DNA of 64,000 nucleotides from contig CAJQOH010000007.1 of NCBI GenBank assembly GCA_905479915.1, forward strand, positions 1-64,000, in the 5' to 3' direction. Numbering within the stretch: the stretch's first letter is position 1; each line of letters begins with the position of its first letter. This document shows positions 7,744 through 18,413 of this stretch, in pieces. Origin of the DNA: an uncultured Flavobacteriales bacterium. GTDB taxonomy: Bacteria > Bacteroidota > Bacteroidia > Flavobacteriales_E > Vicingaceae. A program made the position numbers and the translations under genes. The notes beneath the pieces were generated by a model. The model did not search any database and was not told the origin of the DNA. It saw nothing but the letters and a program-made list of their open reading frames with translations.

Positions 7744-9530
7744 TACATTTTATCGGGCACATTAACCCCTAACAATAACATTGATGATTTAATAACTTTC
7801 CCTACCATTTCAGACAAGCACAATCTAAAAGCTAATTTTTGGTTATCCTCTTCTCTTAAAATATCTACTGTTTGATAAAAATTATTGAATTCCTTAACCA
7901 AATCAAAAGTATAATTAGACAATACTGCTGGACTATATGATTTTCCAGCTTCTTTTATAACTGAAGGATAATCATTAATTAATTTAATCAACTCTTGTTC
8001 CTTACCATTCATTTCTACAGCAGCATAAATTTTAGAATACCCAAGACTTTCAGCTTTCTTAAGTAAAGACTGTATTCTTGCGTGAGCATATTGTATAAAC
8101 GGCCCTGTGTTCCCATTTAAATCAATCGATTCTGCAGGATTAAATACCATCCCTTTTTTAGGATCAACTTTTAATAAGAAATATTTTAATCCTCCTAAAC
8201 CAATAGTTGAGTAAAGCGCTTCTTTCTCTTCCTCACTCATCCCATCCAAATGACCTCTTTCTTGAGTCATCGCTTTAGCATCCCCAACAATAATATCCAT
8301 CAACTCATCAGCATCAACCACAGTTCCTTCCCTAGATTTCATTTTACCATCAGGCAATTCAATCATTCCATAAGACAGGTGATAACATTCATCAGCCCAT
8401 TCATATCCTAATTTTTTAAGAATGGTAAATAACACTTTAAAATGATGGTTTTGTTCATTACCTACGGTATAAATTAATCCATTTAAATCTTGATGTTTTT
8501 TAAACCTTTCTATTGCCGTTCCAATATCTTGGGTCATATAAACGGAAGTGCCATCACTTCTCAACAATATTTTATCATCCAATTTTGTGTCTGATAAATC
8601 TGCCCAAACTGAACCATCTTCTTTCTGATAAAATTCTTTTTTAGCTAAACCTTCAGCAACAACTCCTTTTCCTAGAATGTATGTATCAGACTCATAATAC
8701 AATTCATCAAAATCAACCCCCATTGTTTTAAAAGAGACATCAAAACCATCATACACCCAAGTATTCATTTTTTCCCATAATGCTCTTACTTCTTCATCAC
8801 CTTCCTCCCATTTACGAAGCATTATTTGTGCTTCCTTAAAAATAGGAGCCTCTTTTTCTGCTTCAGCTTTCTCCATCCCTTTATCAATCAGGTCTTGAAT
8901 TTCTGCTTTATACGCTTTATCAAAAGCAACATAATACTTCCCTACTAAATGATCTCCTTTTAACCCCGAACTTTCTGGAGTTTCTCCTTCACCAAACTTT
9001 TGCCAAGCAATCATACTCTTACAAATATGAATACCTCTATCATTAATAATTTGAGTTTTTACAACTTTATGCCCGTTAGCTTTAAGAATTTCAGCTACAG
9101 AAAAACCCAAAAAGTTATTTCTTAAATGACCTAAATGTAACGGTTTGTTTGTATTAGGAGAGCAATACTCTACCATTACAGTTTTACCAGAACTTGTTTG
9201 ATGTCCGTATTTTTTTGTTGTAGAAATTTGATTGAAAACACTCAACCAATACGCACTAGAAATAGAAAAATTTAAAAATCCTTTAACAACATTAAACCCA
9301 ACAACCTCATCTATATTGGCTTGAATAAACTCGCCTAAATCTTCAGCAGTTTGTTCAGGCCCTTTTTTTGATGCCTTTAAAAATGGAAAAACTACAACTG
9401 TTAGATCTCCATCAAACTCTTTTCTTGTTTTTTGGATTTGAACCTGTTTCTTATCAACTTCAGCATTATATAAATGCTTAATTCCCTCTACAACTTTATC
9501 TATTAATACTCCTTCTATCATTTTATACAA
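7743..9530 (-). CDS. argS: Arginine--tRNA ligase
   Basis: Class I motif NTNKPLHLGHLRNN; KMKSREGTVV; ArgRS length and N-terminal domain. Confidence 0.96.
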   Translation of the reverse strand: MYKMIEGVLIDKVVEGIKHLYNAEVDKKQVQIQKTRKEFDGDLTVVVFPFLKASKKGPEQTAEDLGEFIQANIDEVVGFNVVKGFLNFSISSAYWLSVFNQISTTKKYGHQTSSGKTVMVEYCSPNTNKPLHLGHLRNNFLGFSVAEILKANGHKVVKTQIINDRGIHICKSMIAWQKFGEGETPESSGLKGDHLVGKYYVAFDKAYKAEIQDLIDKGMEKAEAEKEAPIFKEAQIMLRKWEEGDEEVRALWEKMNTWVYDGFDVSFKTMGVDFDELYYESDTYILGKGVVAEGLAKKEFYQKEDGSVWADLSDTKLDDKILLRSDGTSVYMTQDIGTAIERFKKHQDLNGLIYTVGNEQNHHFKVLFTILKKLGYEWADECYHLSYGMIELPDGKMKSREGTVVDADELMDIIVGDAKAMTQERGHLDGMSEEEKEALYSTIGLGGLKYFLLKVDPKKGMVFNPAESIDLNGNTGPFIQYAHARIQSLLKKAESLGYSKIYAAVEMNGKEQELIKLINDYPSVIKEAGKSYSPAVLSNYTFDLVKEFNNFYQTVDILREEDNQKLAFRLCLSEMVGKVIKSSMLLLGVNVPDKM

Positions 9531-10486
9531 TACTTTTCTATACTACTTGTAAAATCACTTAACACATCAAAAGCTGTTTCTGCCATCACATTCCCTTTAT
9601 TGTCTAAACAAGGATTTACCTCTACAACCTCTACACAAGCAACCTTACCACTTTCTATAATTTTGTTAATTATATCTTTTATTTCTTGTTGATCAAAACC
9701 TTTAGAAACAGGAGTTCCGGTTCCTTTAGAAATTAAATCACAGTCCATACTATCCACATCAAACGACACATAAATTAAATCACAGTCACTTAACTTTTCT
9801 AAAGTTTCATTGATACACACATCCATACCTCTATACCTTACCTCATCAACCCTATAATTTTTTATAGCGTTTTTCTCCATTGCATATTCTTCTGGTTCTT
9901 CAGTATCTCTCACACCAAAATAAACAACATCAGTATGCAAAACTTTAGGTGAGATTCCTCCTATATTTTTCAATCCTTCCCATGCAGCATCTGTTTCTCC
10001 CTTAACTTCATTTATTTTTCTATCCATATTATCGTCTGCCAAGGCAGCAGCCAAAGGCATTCCATGAACATTACCAGAAGGTGTGGTATATGGCGAATGA
10101 ATATCAGCATGAGCATCTATCCATACTACACCCAATCTTTTATCTGGAAAAGCTGTTTTAATTCCACTAATAGTTCCTAAAGCTGAAGAATGATCTCCTG
10201 ATAAAACCAACGGAAACTCGCTATTTCCTAATGTTGTTTTAACAGCATCAGTAAGGCGGTTGCAAACGGTTAAAACCTTTGCTATTCTTTTTGCAAAAAG
10301 AGCTTTTTGCTTTTCATAAACAACATCATTTTCCGTTTCTAAATCAACATAGTCATACCGATTAAAATAATCACTACCACAATTTATTGCTGCAATTTCA
10401 ATAGCATCAATACCCATATCAGAACCACGAGTTCCTGCTCCAATATCTGATCTGTTTTTTATAATTTTAATCTTATCCATAAACAA
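9518..10486 (-). CDS. Arginase/agmatinase/formimidoylglutamase family protein
   Basis: GDHSS, DAHADIHSP, SFDVDSMD metal-binding motifs. Confidence 0.92.
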   Translation of the reverse strand: MFMDKIKIIKNRSDIGAGTRGSDMGIDAIEIAAINCGSDYFNRYDYVDLETENDVVYEKQKALFAKRIAKVLTVCNRLTDAVKTTLGNSEFPLVLSGDHSSALGTISGIKTAFPDKRLGVVWIDAHADIHSPYTTPSGNVHGMPLAAALADDNMDRKINEVKGETDAAWEGLKNIGGISPKVLHTDVVYFGVRDTEEPEEYAMEKNAIKNYRVDEVRYRGMDVCINETLEKLSDCDLIYVSFDVDSMDCDLISKGTGTPVSKGFDQQEIKDIINKIIESGKVACVEVVEVNPCLDNKGNVMAETAFDVLSDFTSSIEKYCIK

Positions 10487-10622
10487 ACTATAACGTTATT
10501 ATTAATGAGAGTTCGAAGTTATCCAAAATCAATTAAATATCAATAAAAAGTGATTTATCTCTGAGATATTAGCAGACTTAAAGGTTTTATATGTTCTTGC
10601 CTATTTTACTACAAAATAATGA

Positions 10623-10630
10623 TATATTTG
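10623..10630 (+). promoter_or_regulatory. -7 box TATATTTG
   Basis: Exact TAnnTTTG match. Confidence 0.4.
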
Positions 10631-10653
10631 TGTTTCGTGCATTTTCCAAATAT

Positions 10654-11343
10654 TTGAGAGTAGTATTCCATATTATAATAATCATCATTTCGATTTCATT
10701 ACTGAGTTGTGGCGGTTCCGATACAGGAAAATCTGAAGGCATCATTGAATATGAAGTTTCTTATCCAAAAATGGATAAAAAGAACTTTATGCTAGATTTT
10801 ATGCCAAAAAAAATGATCCTAAAATTTAAAGACAACAAATACAAAACATCCTTAACTGCTGGTATGGGTATGTTTAAAACCAACTTTGTTATTAATCCTG
10901 ATGAAAATGAGATTTCTCAAATGGTTAAATTGATAAACAAGAAGTACATCCTCACATTAAAAGATGATGAAATAGTAAATTCAATCGACAACCTCCCAGC
11001 CTTTCACATTGAACAAACAGGTGAAACAAAAAACATTTTAAATTTCAATTGCAAAAAAGCAATCATAACTGTAGACAATGAATCAAATGATGCTTTTCCT
11101 GTTTTTTACACAGATAAAATAGAAATTGAAAACCCAAATTCAACCAATCAATTCCAAGGCATTAACGGAGTTATGCTCAAGTATCAATATGAAAAATACA
11201 ACATTTGCATGCAATTTAAAGCTAAAAGCATAACGTTTACTGAAGTTGAAGATAAAGAGTTTGATATTGATGAAAAATATGAAGCTGTTTCTGAGGTTGA
11301 AATGGACAAAGAAATGCAAGAAATTTTCAATAGTTTTAAGTAA
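10654..11343 (+). CDS. Hypothetical lipoprotein (start corrected from 10591 to an in-frame TTG)
   Basis: Lipobox SLLSCGG; TATATTTG promoter element at 10623-10630 lies inside the longer ORF. Confidence 0.7.
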   Translation: MRVVFHIIIIIISISLLSCGGSDTGKSEGIIEYEVSYPKMDKKNFMLDFMPKKMILKFKDNKYKTSLTAGMGMFKTNFVINPDENEISQMVKLINKKYILTLKDDEIVNSIDNLPAFHIEQTGETKNILNFNCKKAIITVDNESNDAFPVFYTDKIEIENPNSTNQFQGINGVMLKYQYEKYNICMQFKAKSITFTEVEDKEFDIDEKYEAVSEVEMDKEMQEIFNSFK

Positions 11344-11429
11344 AAACACACCTAAAAAACTTACTTGTTATTCACAATCAATTGTTATTTAGTAGCAATT
11401 AATCCATCCATACTAGCGTTAGTTATTAA

Positions 11430-11437
11430 TACATTTG
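11430..11437 (+). promoter_or_regulatory. -7 box TACATTTG upstream of ftsK
   Basis: Exact TAnnTTTG match 25 bp before the start codon; no clear TTG partner. Confidence 0.4.
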
Positions 11438-11461
11438 ATCTATTAGTAATTAGCAAAGTGA

Positions 11462-13948
11462 ATGGGAAGGAACGAATATAAATCTGAAGATAAAAAATCT
11501 AAACCAACTTCTAAAAAAAAGAAGTCTAGTAGATTGAATCCCTTCACTAAAATCAACACCCTTTTCACCAAATTATTTAGCAACGAAAAATTTACTAAAT
11601 CCACAGGGCTATTTTTACTAGCCTCTTCAGCATTTTTATTATTAGCATTTTCTTCATTTCTATTTACATGGGAAATTGATCAAAACATAATTAACAACCA
11701 CTGGAATGATCCAACCGTTCAAGTTGAAAATTGGCTTGGAAAACTAGGGGCATACACCTCTCATCAATTTATATTTAACGGTTTTGGAATTTCTTCTTTT
11801 TTGTTTGTATTCCTCTCGTTTATACTTGGCTTTAGAATCCTACTTAAATCCAACCTATTACCCTTAGGGAAGTCTTTTAAATACTCTATTTTTTCAATTT
11901 TATGGCTTTCCATCTTATTGAATTATTTAACGCCTTCTATTCCAATTTTAGGTGGAGCATTTGGTTTTCAGACAAACCTATGGCTTAGTAGCATTATAGG
12001 CAATGTTGGTATTCTTTTATTTCTAATCTTAAGTATATTAATATTTTCAGTAATTAATTTCAATATTTCCTTCAACTTTCTTCCTTCAAAAAAAGAAGTT
12101 GAATCAGACATCTCTCCAGAAGATTCCCCACTTGAAGAGACTTCTACAAATACAATTTTTGAGGAACCTACCAACCCACCGGTTGTAGAAGAACCTATTG
12201 AATTGGTTAAAGAAGAGGAAATTCCAACACCTACACCTTTAACCGAAAACACACCTCCTCTTGTCAATTTAGAAACTGACGAGAGTATTGAAGAAACTGC
12301 GGTTGAATTATCTAGTGAAAACACAGCTCCACCTGAACCAAAACAAGAAGGAGACATTGAGTTCTCTATTGAAGAGCCGGAAGTAAAAGATGAAATATTA
12401 AGTGACAAGGAGGTTGATAGCAAGGTAAAAGATTTTGGGGAATATGACCCGAAACTAGATCTTGCTTCTTACAAGCTACCTTCAATTGATTTATTAAAAG
12501 ACTTTGGAGATACCAAGAACAAAGTTAGTCCAGAAGAGTTGGAAGCCAATAAAAACAAAATTGTAGACACATTATCTAACTACAACATAAAAATCGCAAG
12601 TATTAAAGCGACAATTGGACCAACAGTTACACTATACGAAATTGTTCCTGAAGCGGGGGTTCGTATTTCTAAAATAAAAAATCTTGAAGATGATATTGCT
12701 CTTAGTTTAGCTGCTTTAGGGATTAGAATTATTGCACCTATACCAGGCAAAGGAACTGTAGGTATTGAAGTGCCAAATCAAAACCCTGAAATTGTCTCGA
12801 TGCGAACAGTTGTTGCTTCAGATAAATTTCAAAATGCAAAAATGGAATTGCCTGTTGTTATGGGTAAAACCATTACCAATGAAACCTACATTTTTGATTT
12901 AGCTAAAATGCCCCATCTACTTATGGCTGGAGCTACTGGACAAGGAAAGTCAGTTGGTCTAAATGCTGTCTTAGTTTCTTTACTTTACAAAAAACATCCT
13001 TCGCAGTTAAAATTTGTTTTAGTAGATCCTAAAAAAGTAGAATTAACACTATACAACAAAATTGAAAGACATTATTTAGCAAAACTGCCTGATGCCGAAG
13101 ATGCAATTATTACAGATAACGACAAAGTAGTAAATACACTAAATTCACTTTGTATTGAAATGGACCAACGTTACGAGCTATTAAAAACAGCTATGGTTCG
13201 TAACATAGTAGAGTACAATGCTAAATTTATTGCCCGTAAACTCAACCCTGAAAACGGACACAAATTTTTACCTTATATCGTTTTAGTTATTGATGAGTTT
13301 GCAGATTTAATTATGACTGCTGGTAAAGAAGTGGAAACGCCTATTGCTCGTTTAGCTCAATTGGCTCGTGCAATTGGAATTCATTTAATTATTGCTACTC
13401 AAAGGCCTTCTGCAAACATTATTACTGGAATCATTAAAGCGAATTTCCCTGGGAGGTTAGCCTTTAGAGTAACTTCAGGAATTGATTCTAGAACAATATT
13501 AGACTCCAGTGGTGCCGATCAATTAATTGGTAAAGGAGATATGCTTATCTCACAAGGAAACGATTTAATTCGTGTACAATGTGCTTTTGTAGACACCCCA
13601 GAAGTAGAAGAAATATGTGATTTTATCGGAGAACAAAGAGGTTACCCAGAAACATTTACTTTACCAGAATATGTTGGTGAATCTGCAACCGGAGGAAGTG
13701 GTTCTTTTGATGGTGAAGATAGGGATGCCTTATTTGATGATGCTGCAAGAATGCTGGTAACACACCAGCAAGGTTCCGCTTCATTACTTCAACGAAAAAT
13801 GAAAATTGGATACAATAGAGCCGGAAGATTAATTGACCAAATGGAAGATGCAGGAATAATTGGCCCTTCTGAAGGAAGTAAAGCTAGACAAGTATTGGTA
13901 ACTGATTTAGAAACTTTGGAACGGTTATTGGAAGCTCTTCCGCAATAA
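11462..13948 (+). CDS. ftsK: DNA translocase FtsK/SpoIIIE
   Basis: N-terminal TM helices, acidic linker, Walker A GATGQGKS, VLVIDEFADL, C-terminal gamma winged helix. Confidence 0.95.
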   Translation: MGRNEYKSEDKKSKPTSKKKKSSRLNPFTKINTLFTKLFSNEKFTKSTGLFLLASSAFLLLAFSSFLFTWEIDQNIINNHWNDPTVQVENWLGKLGAYTSHQFIFNGFGISSFLFVFLSFILGFRILLKSNLLPLGKSFKYSIFSILWLSILLNYLTPSIPILGGAFGFQTNLWLSSIIGNVGILLFLILSILIFSVINFNISFNFLPSKKEVESDISPEDSPLEETSTNTIFEEPTNPPVVEEPIELVKEEEIPTPTPLTENTPPLVNLETDESIEETAVELSSENTAPPEPKQEGDIEFSIEEPEVKDEILSDKEVDSKVKDFGEYDPKLDLASYKLPSIDLLKDFGDTKNKVSPEELEANKNKIVDTLSNYNIKIASIKATIGPTVTLYEIVPEAGVRISKIKNLEDDIALSLAALGIRIIAPIPGKGTVGIEVPNQNPEIVSMRTVVASDKFQNAKMELPVVMGKTITNETYIFDLAKMPHLLMAGATGQGKSVGLNAVLVSLLYKKHPSQLKFVLVDPKKVELTLYNKIERHYLAKLPDAEDAIITDNDKVVNTLNSLCIEMDQRYELLKTAMVRNIVEYNAKFIARKLNPENGHKFLPYIVLVIDEFADLIMTAGKEVETPIARLAQLARAIGIHLIIATQRPSANIITGIIKANFPGRLAFRVTSGIDSRTILDSSGADQLIGKGDMLISQGNDLIRVQCAFVDTPEVEEICDFIGEQRGYPETFTLPEYVGESATGGSGSFDGEDRDALFDDAARMLVTHQQGSASLLQRKMKIGYNRAGRLIDQMEDAGIIGPSEGSKARQVLVTDLETLERLLEALPQ

Positions 13949-13967
13949 TAAATTCAAAAGAAACAAA

Positions 13968-14612
13968 ATGAAAAAAACATTTATCATAGCACTAACAGCG
14001 CTAATTAGTTTAGGAAGTTTTGCTCAAGAAGTAGATACTAAAGCAAAAGGAATATTAGATAAGCTTAGTGTAAAAACAAAAGCTTACAAAACAATTAAGG
14101 CAGATTTTCAATTTACCCTTAAAAACAAAGCAGAGGGCATCAATGAAACACAATCTGGTAAAATTCAAATTAAAGGTGATAAATACTTCTTATCCATTGC
14201 CGGTCAAGATATCATTTCCAATGGCAAAGATATTTACACGATCTTAAAAGACGCTGAAGAAGTTCAAATTAATGGAATTCCTGACGAAGATGAGGAAGAT
14301 TTTATTAGTCCCAATACTATTTTTACGTTATACGAAACAGGCTTTAAATACAAATACCTTAAAGAAGATAATGGAACTCACATCATAAACCTTTATCCTA
14401 AAAAAGCAAATGAAAAAGAATTTCATAGAATAGCCTTATTTATTAATAAAGCTAAAAACGAAATCTCTAAAGTGAAAATCTTTGGCAAAGATGGATCTAT
14501 AACAACCTATTCTATTAAATCATTCGTAGCAAACGGAACTATACCTGATTCAAAATTTAGTTTTGATAAAGCAAAGCACCCCAACTATGAAGTTGTTGAT
14601 TTAAGGGAGTAA
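13968..14612 (+). CDS. LolA-like outer membrane lipoprotein carrier protein
   Basis: Signal peptide; KTIKADFQFTLKNKAEG...GKIQIKGDKYFLSIAGQDIISNGKDIYTI; follows ftsK. Confidence 0.85.
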   Translation: MKKTFIIALTALISLGSFAQEVDTKAKGILDKLSVKTKAYKTIKADFQFTLKNKAEGINETQSGKIQIKGDKYFLSIAGQDIISNGKDIYTILKDAEEVQINGIPDEDEEDFISPNTIFTLYETGFKYKYLKEDNGTHIINLYPKKANEKEFHRIALFINKAKNEISKVKIFGKDGSITTYSIKSFVANGTIPDSKFSFDKAKHPNYEVVDLRE

Positions 14613-14618
14613 AAGAAA

Positions 14619-14645
14619 AATGCCCCGCTAAAAGCGAGGCAATTT
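14619..14645. terminator. Terminator-like hairpin
   Basis: gccccgc-taaaa-gcgaggc followed by aatttt; one internal mismatch. Confidence 0.6.
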
Positions 14646-14735
14646 TATAAGAAAAAGGTAACGCCCAAAGTCATTTCTGACCCTAGACTATATTTAAGAC
14701 GTAACTATTTCGAAATGGTTGCTTCTAATAAAAAA

Positions 14736-15758
14736 TTATTTTCTACGGAAGTATCTTTTAGGTAATGTTAAGTTATCAAATGTTGCAAATTGAATATAGG
14801 TAAACAGATCGTTATTTAAATAACCGTACATTCTATCTACATCATACTGAAAAGGTTCTCCTTTATTATCCAAAAGAGTTCTAAAGTTAGGCATATGATA
14901 TATCGCAATCTTATTATTATTTACACCTTCAAGATCCTTAACTTCTATTGTGATAAAAGGAGGTGAAGCGATGATAGAATCAATTTTAGTTTGTTCAGAA
15001 TCAGTATCAATCATCTCGTAATATATTTTTTGATATCGATCAACATAATCTTTCAACTGATCAGGATGAACGTTTAATGGTTCTTCACTGCCTATTTCAA
15101 ACAAAGAAAACTTACCTTCATCATTCTTAATAATAAAAGACTCTTCAGGTGTTTCAGAATAGTTAACTTCTATACTCTTTATTGTTTCGGGTTTATATTT
15201 AAAAACAATCGCATCTCTCCATTGTGTTGCCTGTGTAAAGAAACGGGAAGATAAGTAACCATAGTTTCCTGGAATAAACATAATAAATGGAGCTGTAGAT
15301 TTAACACCATTCGTTTCTAATATCATATAAGTTCCTTGATGATCTAAAGTTGATCCTCCAACATAATATATCTTACTAGGCTTATCTCCTCCTTGATAAA
15401 TTTCTACCTTAGTTGCTCCTGTTGCAATTTGCTTAACAACATTATTAAATGCTGCTTTTGGTACTGGAGAACGAACATCTATTCTACTAAATGTTTTCAT
15501 TAACAATCTAATATTATCAGGACGTGCAGTATACTTTCCATCTACCATCCAAACACTCTCTTCCTTAGCTAAAGTAACTGAATTACCTCTAGCATCTACA
15601 ATAAATATTTTATCAATACTAGCTGTATCTTCAATGGCAAAATCAGATTTTTCACCACCAGCTAAACCCAAAGTCCCTGAAGTTTTATTAATAAAAAAAT
15701 AAATAGCTACAGCTGCAAGAACAACTAAAAGGAGTATTAATACTTTATTACTTTTCAT
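14736..15758 (-). CDS. DUF4340 domain-containing protein
   Basis: N-terminal TM; FAIEDTASIDKIFIVDARGNSVTLAKEES; downstream of gldG. Confidence 0.8.
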   Translation of the reverse strand: MKSNKVLILLLVVLAAVAIYFFINKTSGTLGLAGGEKSDFAIEDTASIDKIFIVDARGNSVTLAKEESVWMVDGKYTARPDNIRLLMKTFSRIDVRSPVPKAAFNNVVKQIATGATKVEIYQGGDKPSKIYYVGGSTLDHQGTYMILETNGVKSTAPFIMFIPGNYGYLSSRFFTQATQWRDAIVFKYKPETIKSIEVNYSETPEESFIIKNDEGKFSLFEIGSEEPLNVHPDQLKDYVDRYQKIYYEMIDTDSEQTKIDSIIASPPFITIEVKDLEGVNNNKIAIYHMPNFRTLLDNKGEPFQYDVDRMYGYLNNDLFTYIQFATFDNLTLPKRYFRRK

Positions 15759-15760
15759 AA

Positions 15761-17503
15761 TTACTTAGTAAATTTTTTCTTTCTATCGAAATAATGAGCC
15801 AATCCAAACAATAAAATTAACCCTATAGGTAAGATTGTATTAATCAATTGCCAATCAAACTTATCATCTTTTAAAACTGTTTTATCCAGCAATCTTATTT
15901 TCAATTTTTTAGACCTTACACTCATCAGACCACTATCATCACAAAGATACCCTACCACATTCAACATAAAATCTCTATTCCCAAATTCTTGTCTTGTAAA
16001 ACGATCAAAACCAAGTGCTAAATACTCTCCTGTTCTTTTATTTACACTATTTTTAGCAACATCTCCATCTGCTATAACAATCATTTTATTCTCTACACTC
16101 TCTTCTTTAAAGTTGATCTCATTGGCATCTCTAATCTGAGGTGTTATTCGATTCTTATATACCGACTCAAACTTACCTTCCAATAAAACGGCCACAACCT
16201 GATGTCCGGCATTAAATTGTTTTTGATCAGGTTCAAAACGCACCATATCTAAACCTATTCTTGTTGGAGTACTACTTACTTTAGAATATTTAGATGTTTT
16301 TAAAAGCCCAGTTTTCCTAACTCCCTTCTTAGCTATCGTGTCTATATTACTAACAAACTCTCCTTTTAAAGGATTTAAATTATTCACTATTGGATGACTA
16401 TTTGCAGAAGTCAATAAAGGAAAAAAGAACCAAGGAAACATTTCCGTTTTAGGCTGATTACCAACCATACCTGTTACTATTGGAATCGGTACTGATTGTA
16501 CATCCTGAACAATATTTGTATTTACTCTTACTCCATAAGTAAACAATTGATCATCTAAATTTAAATCTATAGGGATAGCCATCGTAATATTTGCCGTTTG
16601 CAGACTATCCATACTTGCAAAAACAGGATCTACCAACCATACCACTCTACCCCCATACATAATATACTGATCAATAATAAACTTATCTTTTTCAGGAAAT
16701 TTATCTGTGGGCTTAGCTATAATTATAGCATCATATTTAATTTTAACAGTATATGCTTTAGTGCTATCAACCATTACACGCTCTGTTAAGCTATGTAAAT
16801 TACCATCAATTTCAATACGGTCAACAGCATAAAACTCTGCCAACGACTCTGCCAACGATGCAGTTTCTAACTTACTTAACTCACCATGTCCATCTATAAA
16901 TGCAACCTTAGGAACATTAACAATGGTAAGGTTATTTATTGCATTCGCTATTTCATATTCTAATGACTCAATAGAGTTATTAAGCATTGATTCTTGCTGA
17001 GCACCCACCTGGCTTTTTAACAATTGTACAGGTAATTCTTTACCCTTATACAAAAACACAGCTCCTGGCCAAATGATCTTACTACTAGATCCATCATTCG
17101 ATTTTTCTGATAAATCAGTTGGACGTAAACCTTGCTTATACAATTGCTTGTATATTTCGTCTCTAATTTTTTGGTCACCACTCTCTGATGGGTTAATAAA
17201 TTCATATTCCAAATTACCATTTGAATATGCTCTAAATTCATCCAACATTTCTTTGGTCTCATCACGTAACCGCTTAAAACCAGCAGGAAAATCTCCCTCT
17301 AAGTAAACCTTAACATAAATGATGTCATCAATGTTATTTGCTAAATCTTTACTTGTTTCTGAGAGGGTATATCTTTTTTCTGAAGTTAAATCAAATCGTT
17401 CAAATGTAAAGGATCCAACATAGTTTAATAATAAAACGATTACCAATCCTATTACTAAAAAAGTAAGGTCTTTTTTTCTATTTAAAGTATTCTTACCTAC
17501 CAT
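15761..17503 (-). CDS. gldG: Gliding-motility-associated ABC transporter component GldG
   Basis: RFDLTSEKRYTLSETSK, GHGE, PTDKFPEKDKFIIDQYIMYGGRVVWLVDP; terminal TM helices. Confidence 0.92.
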   Translation of the reverse strand: MVGKNTLNRKKDLTFLVIGLVIVLLLNYVGSFTFERFDLTSEKRYTLSETSKDLANNIDDIIYVKVYLEGDFPAGFKRLRDETKEMLDEFRAYSNGNLEYEFINPSESGDQKIRDEIYKQLYKQGLRPTDLSEKSNDGSSSKIIWPGAVFLYKGKELPVQLLKSQVGAQQESMLNNSIESLEYEIANAINNLTIVNVPKVAFIDGHGELSKLETASLAESLAEFYAVDRIEIDGNLHSLTERVMVDSTKAYTVKIKYDAIIIAKPTDKFPEKDKFIIDQYIMYGGRVVWLVDPVFASMDSLQTANITMAIPIDLNLDDQLFTYGVRVNTNIVQDVQSVPIPIVTGMVGNQPKTEMFPWFFFPLLTSANSHPIVNNLNPLKGEFVSNIDTIAKKGVRKTGLLKTSKYSKVSSTPTRIGLDMVRFEPDQKQFNAGHQVVAVLLEGKFESVYKNRITPQIRDANEINFKEESVENKMIVIADGDVAKNSVNKRTGEYLALGFDRFTRQEFGNRDFMLNVVGYLCDDSGLMSVRSKKLKIRLLDKTVLKDDKFDWQLINTILPIGLILLFGLAHYFDRKKKFTK

Positions 17504-18228
17504 TTTCTACTACTTAGAGCTGTTTTAGTAAACGTTAGAAATAAAAATATTGTACTTATAAAGTAAATAACATCTCTTGTATCAATAACACCTCTACTCA
17601 TAGAGACGTAATGCTCATTGATTCCTAATTTCATAATGATGTCATCCACCTCTCCAAAATACTCTAAAGAACTAATTGATTCAAACCCTACATAACAAAA
17701 GAAACACAAAAACACGGCAACAATAAAAGAGATGATCTGATTCTTTGTAATTGAACTTGCAAATGTTCCTATAGCAACAAATACACTTCCTAAAAAGAGT
17801 AAACCAAAATAAGACCCAACTGTACCTCCAAAATCAATATTTCCTACAGGGTTCCCTAATTGATAAACGGAATAGAAATAAACTAAAGTTGGCAATAAAG
17901 AAAATAACACCAGAGTAAACCCTGCAATGTATTTTGCAAATACAATTTGAAAATCTGTTAAAGGCTTAGTCAGTAATAACTCTATAGTTCCTGTTCTACC
18001 CTCTTCTGCAAACAATCGCATAGTTATGGCAGGAACCAAAAACATGAACACCCAAGGTGCCACATAAAATAAGGCATCAATATTTGCATATCCATTATCT
18101 AAAACATTAGTTCCTCCAGGAAAAACCCACATCATTAAACCAATAGTACTTAGAAAAACAACAATAACAATGTATCCTATTAAAGAACCTAAAAAGCTAC
18201 GTATTTCCTTATTTATTAATGTTAACAT
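17497..18228 (-). CDS. gldF: Gliding-motility-associated ABC transporter permease GldF
   Basis: LINKEIRSFLGSLIGYIVI...RLFAEEGRTGTIELLLTKPLTDFQIVFAKY; overlaps gldG. Confidence 0.92.
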   Translation of the reverse strand: MLTLINKEIRSFLGSLIGYIVIVVFLSTIGLMMWVFPGGTNVLDNGYANIDALFYVAPWVFMFLVPAITMRLFAEEGRTGTIELLLTKPLTDFQIVFAKYIAGFTLVLFSLLPTLVYFYSVYQLGNPVGNIDFGGTVGSYFGLLFLGSVFVAIGTFASSITKNQIISFIVAVFLCFFCYVGFESISSLEYFGEVDDIIMKLGINEHYVSMSRGVIDTRDVIYFISTIFLFLTFTKTALSSRKW

Positions 18229-18250
18229 CCTATCTTTTTCTCAAAGAGAA

Positions 18251-18258
18251 CAAATTTA
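18251..18258 (-). promoter_or_regulatory. -7 box TAAATTTG (minus) upstream of gldF
   Basis: + strand caaattta, 23 bp before the gldF start. Confidence 0.35.
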
Positions 18259-18413
18259 ATATTTTTTATAGGATGTTAACGCTAAAAATTGTTAAACCAA
18301 CGTTTTGAATATATAAACGGTAAAAATATCAAATGTTACATATTTAACATATTTTTAAATATTAAAGCATTTAACTTTTTGTATTATTGCAATCTCAAAC
18401 TAAACAAAGAAAA

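Noticed and set aside
11140-11349. 69-aa antisense ORF
   Set aside because: Inside the lipoprotein gene; no independent support
11968-12423. 151-aa Ser-rich antisense ORF
   Set aside because: Reverse of the low-complexity acidic linker of FtsK
16598-17306. Small ORFs opposite or out of frame with gldG
   Set aside because: Contained in a clear CDS; composition typical of chance ORFs
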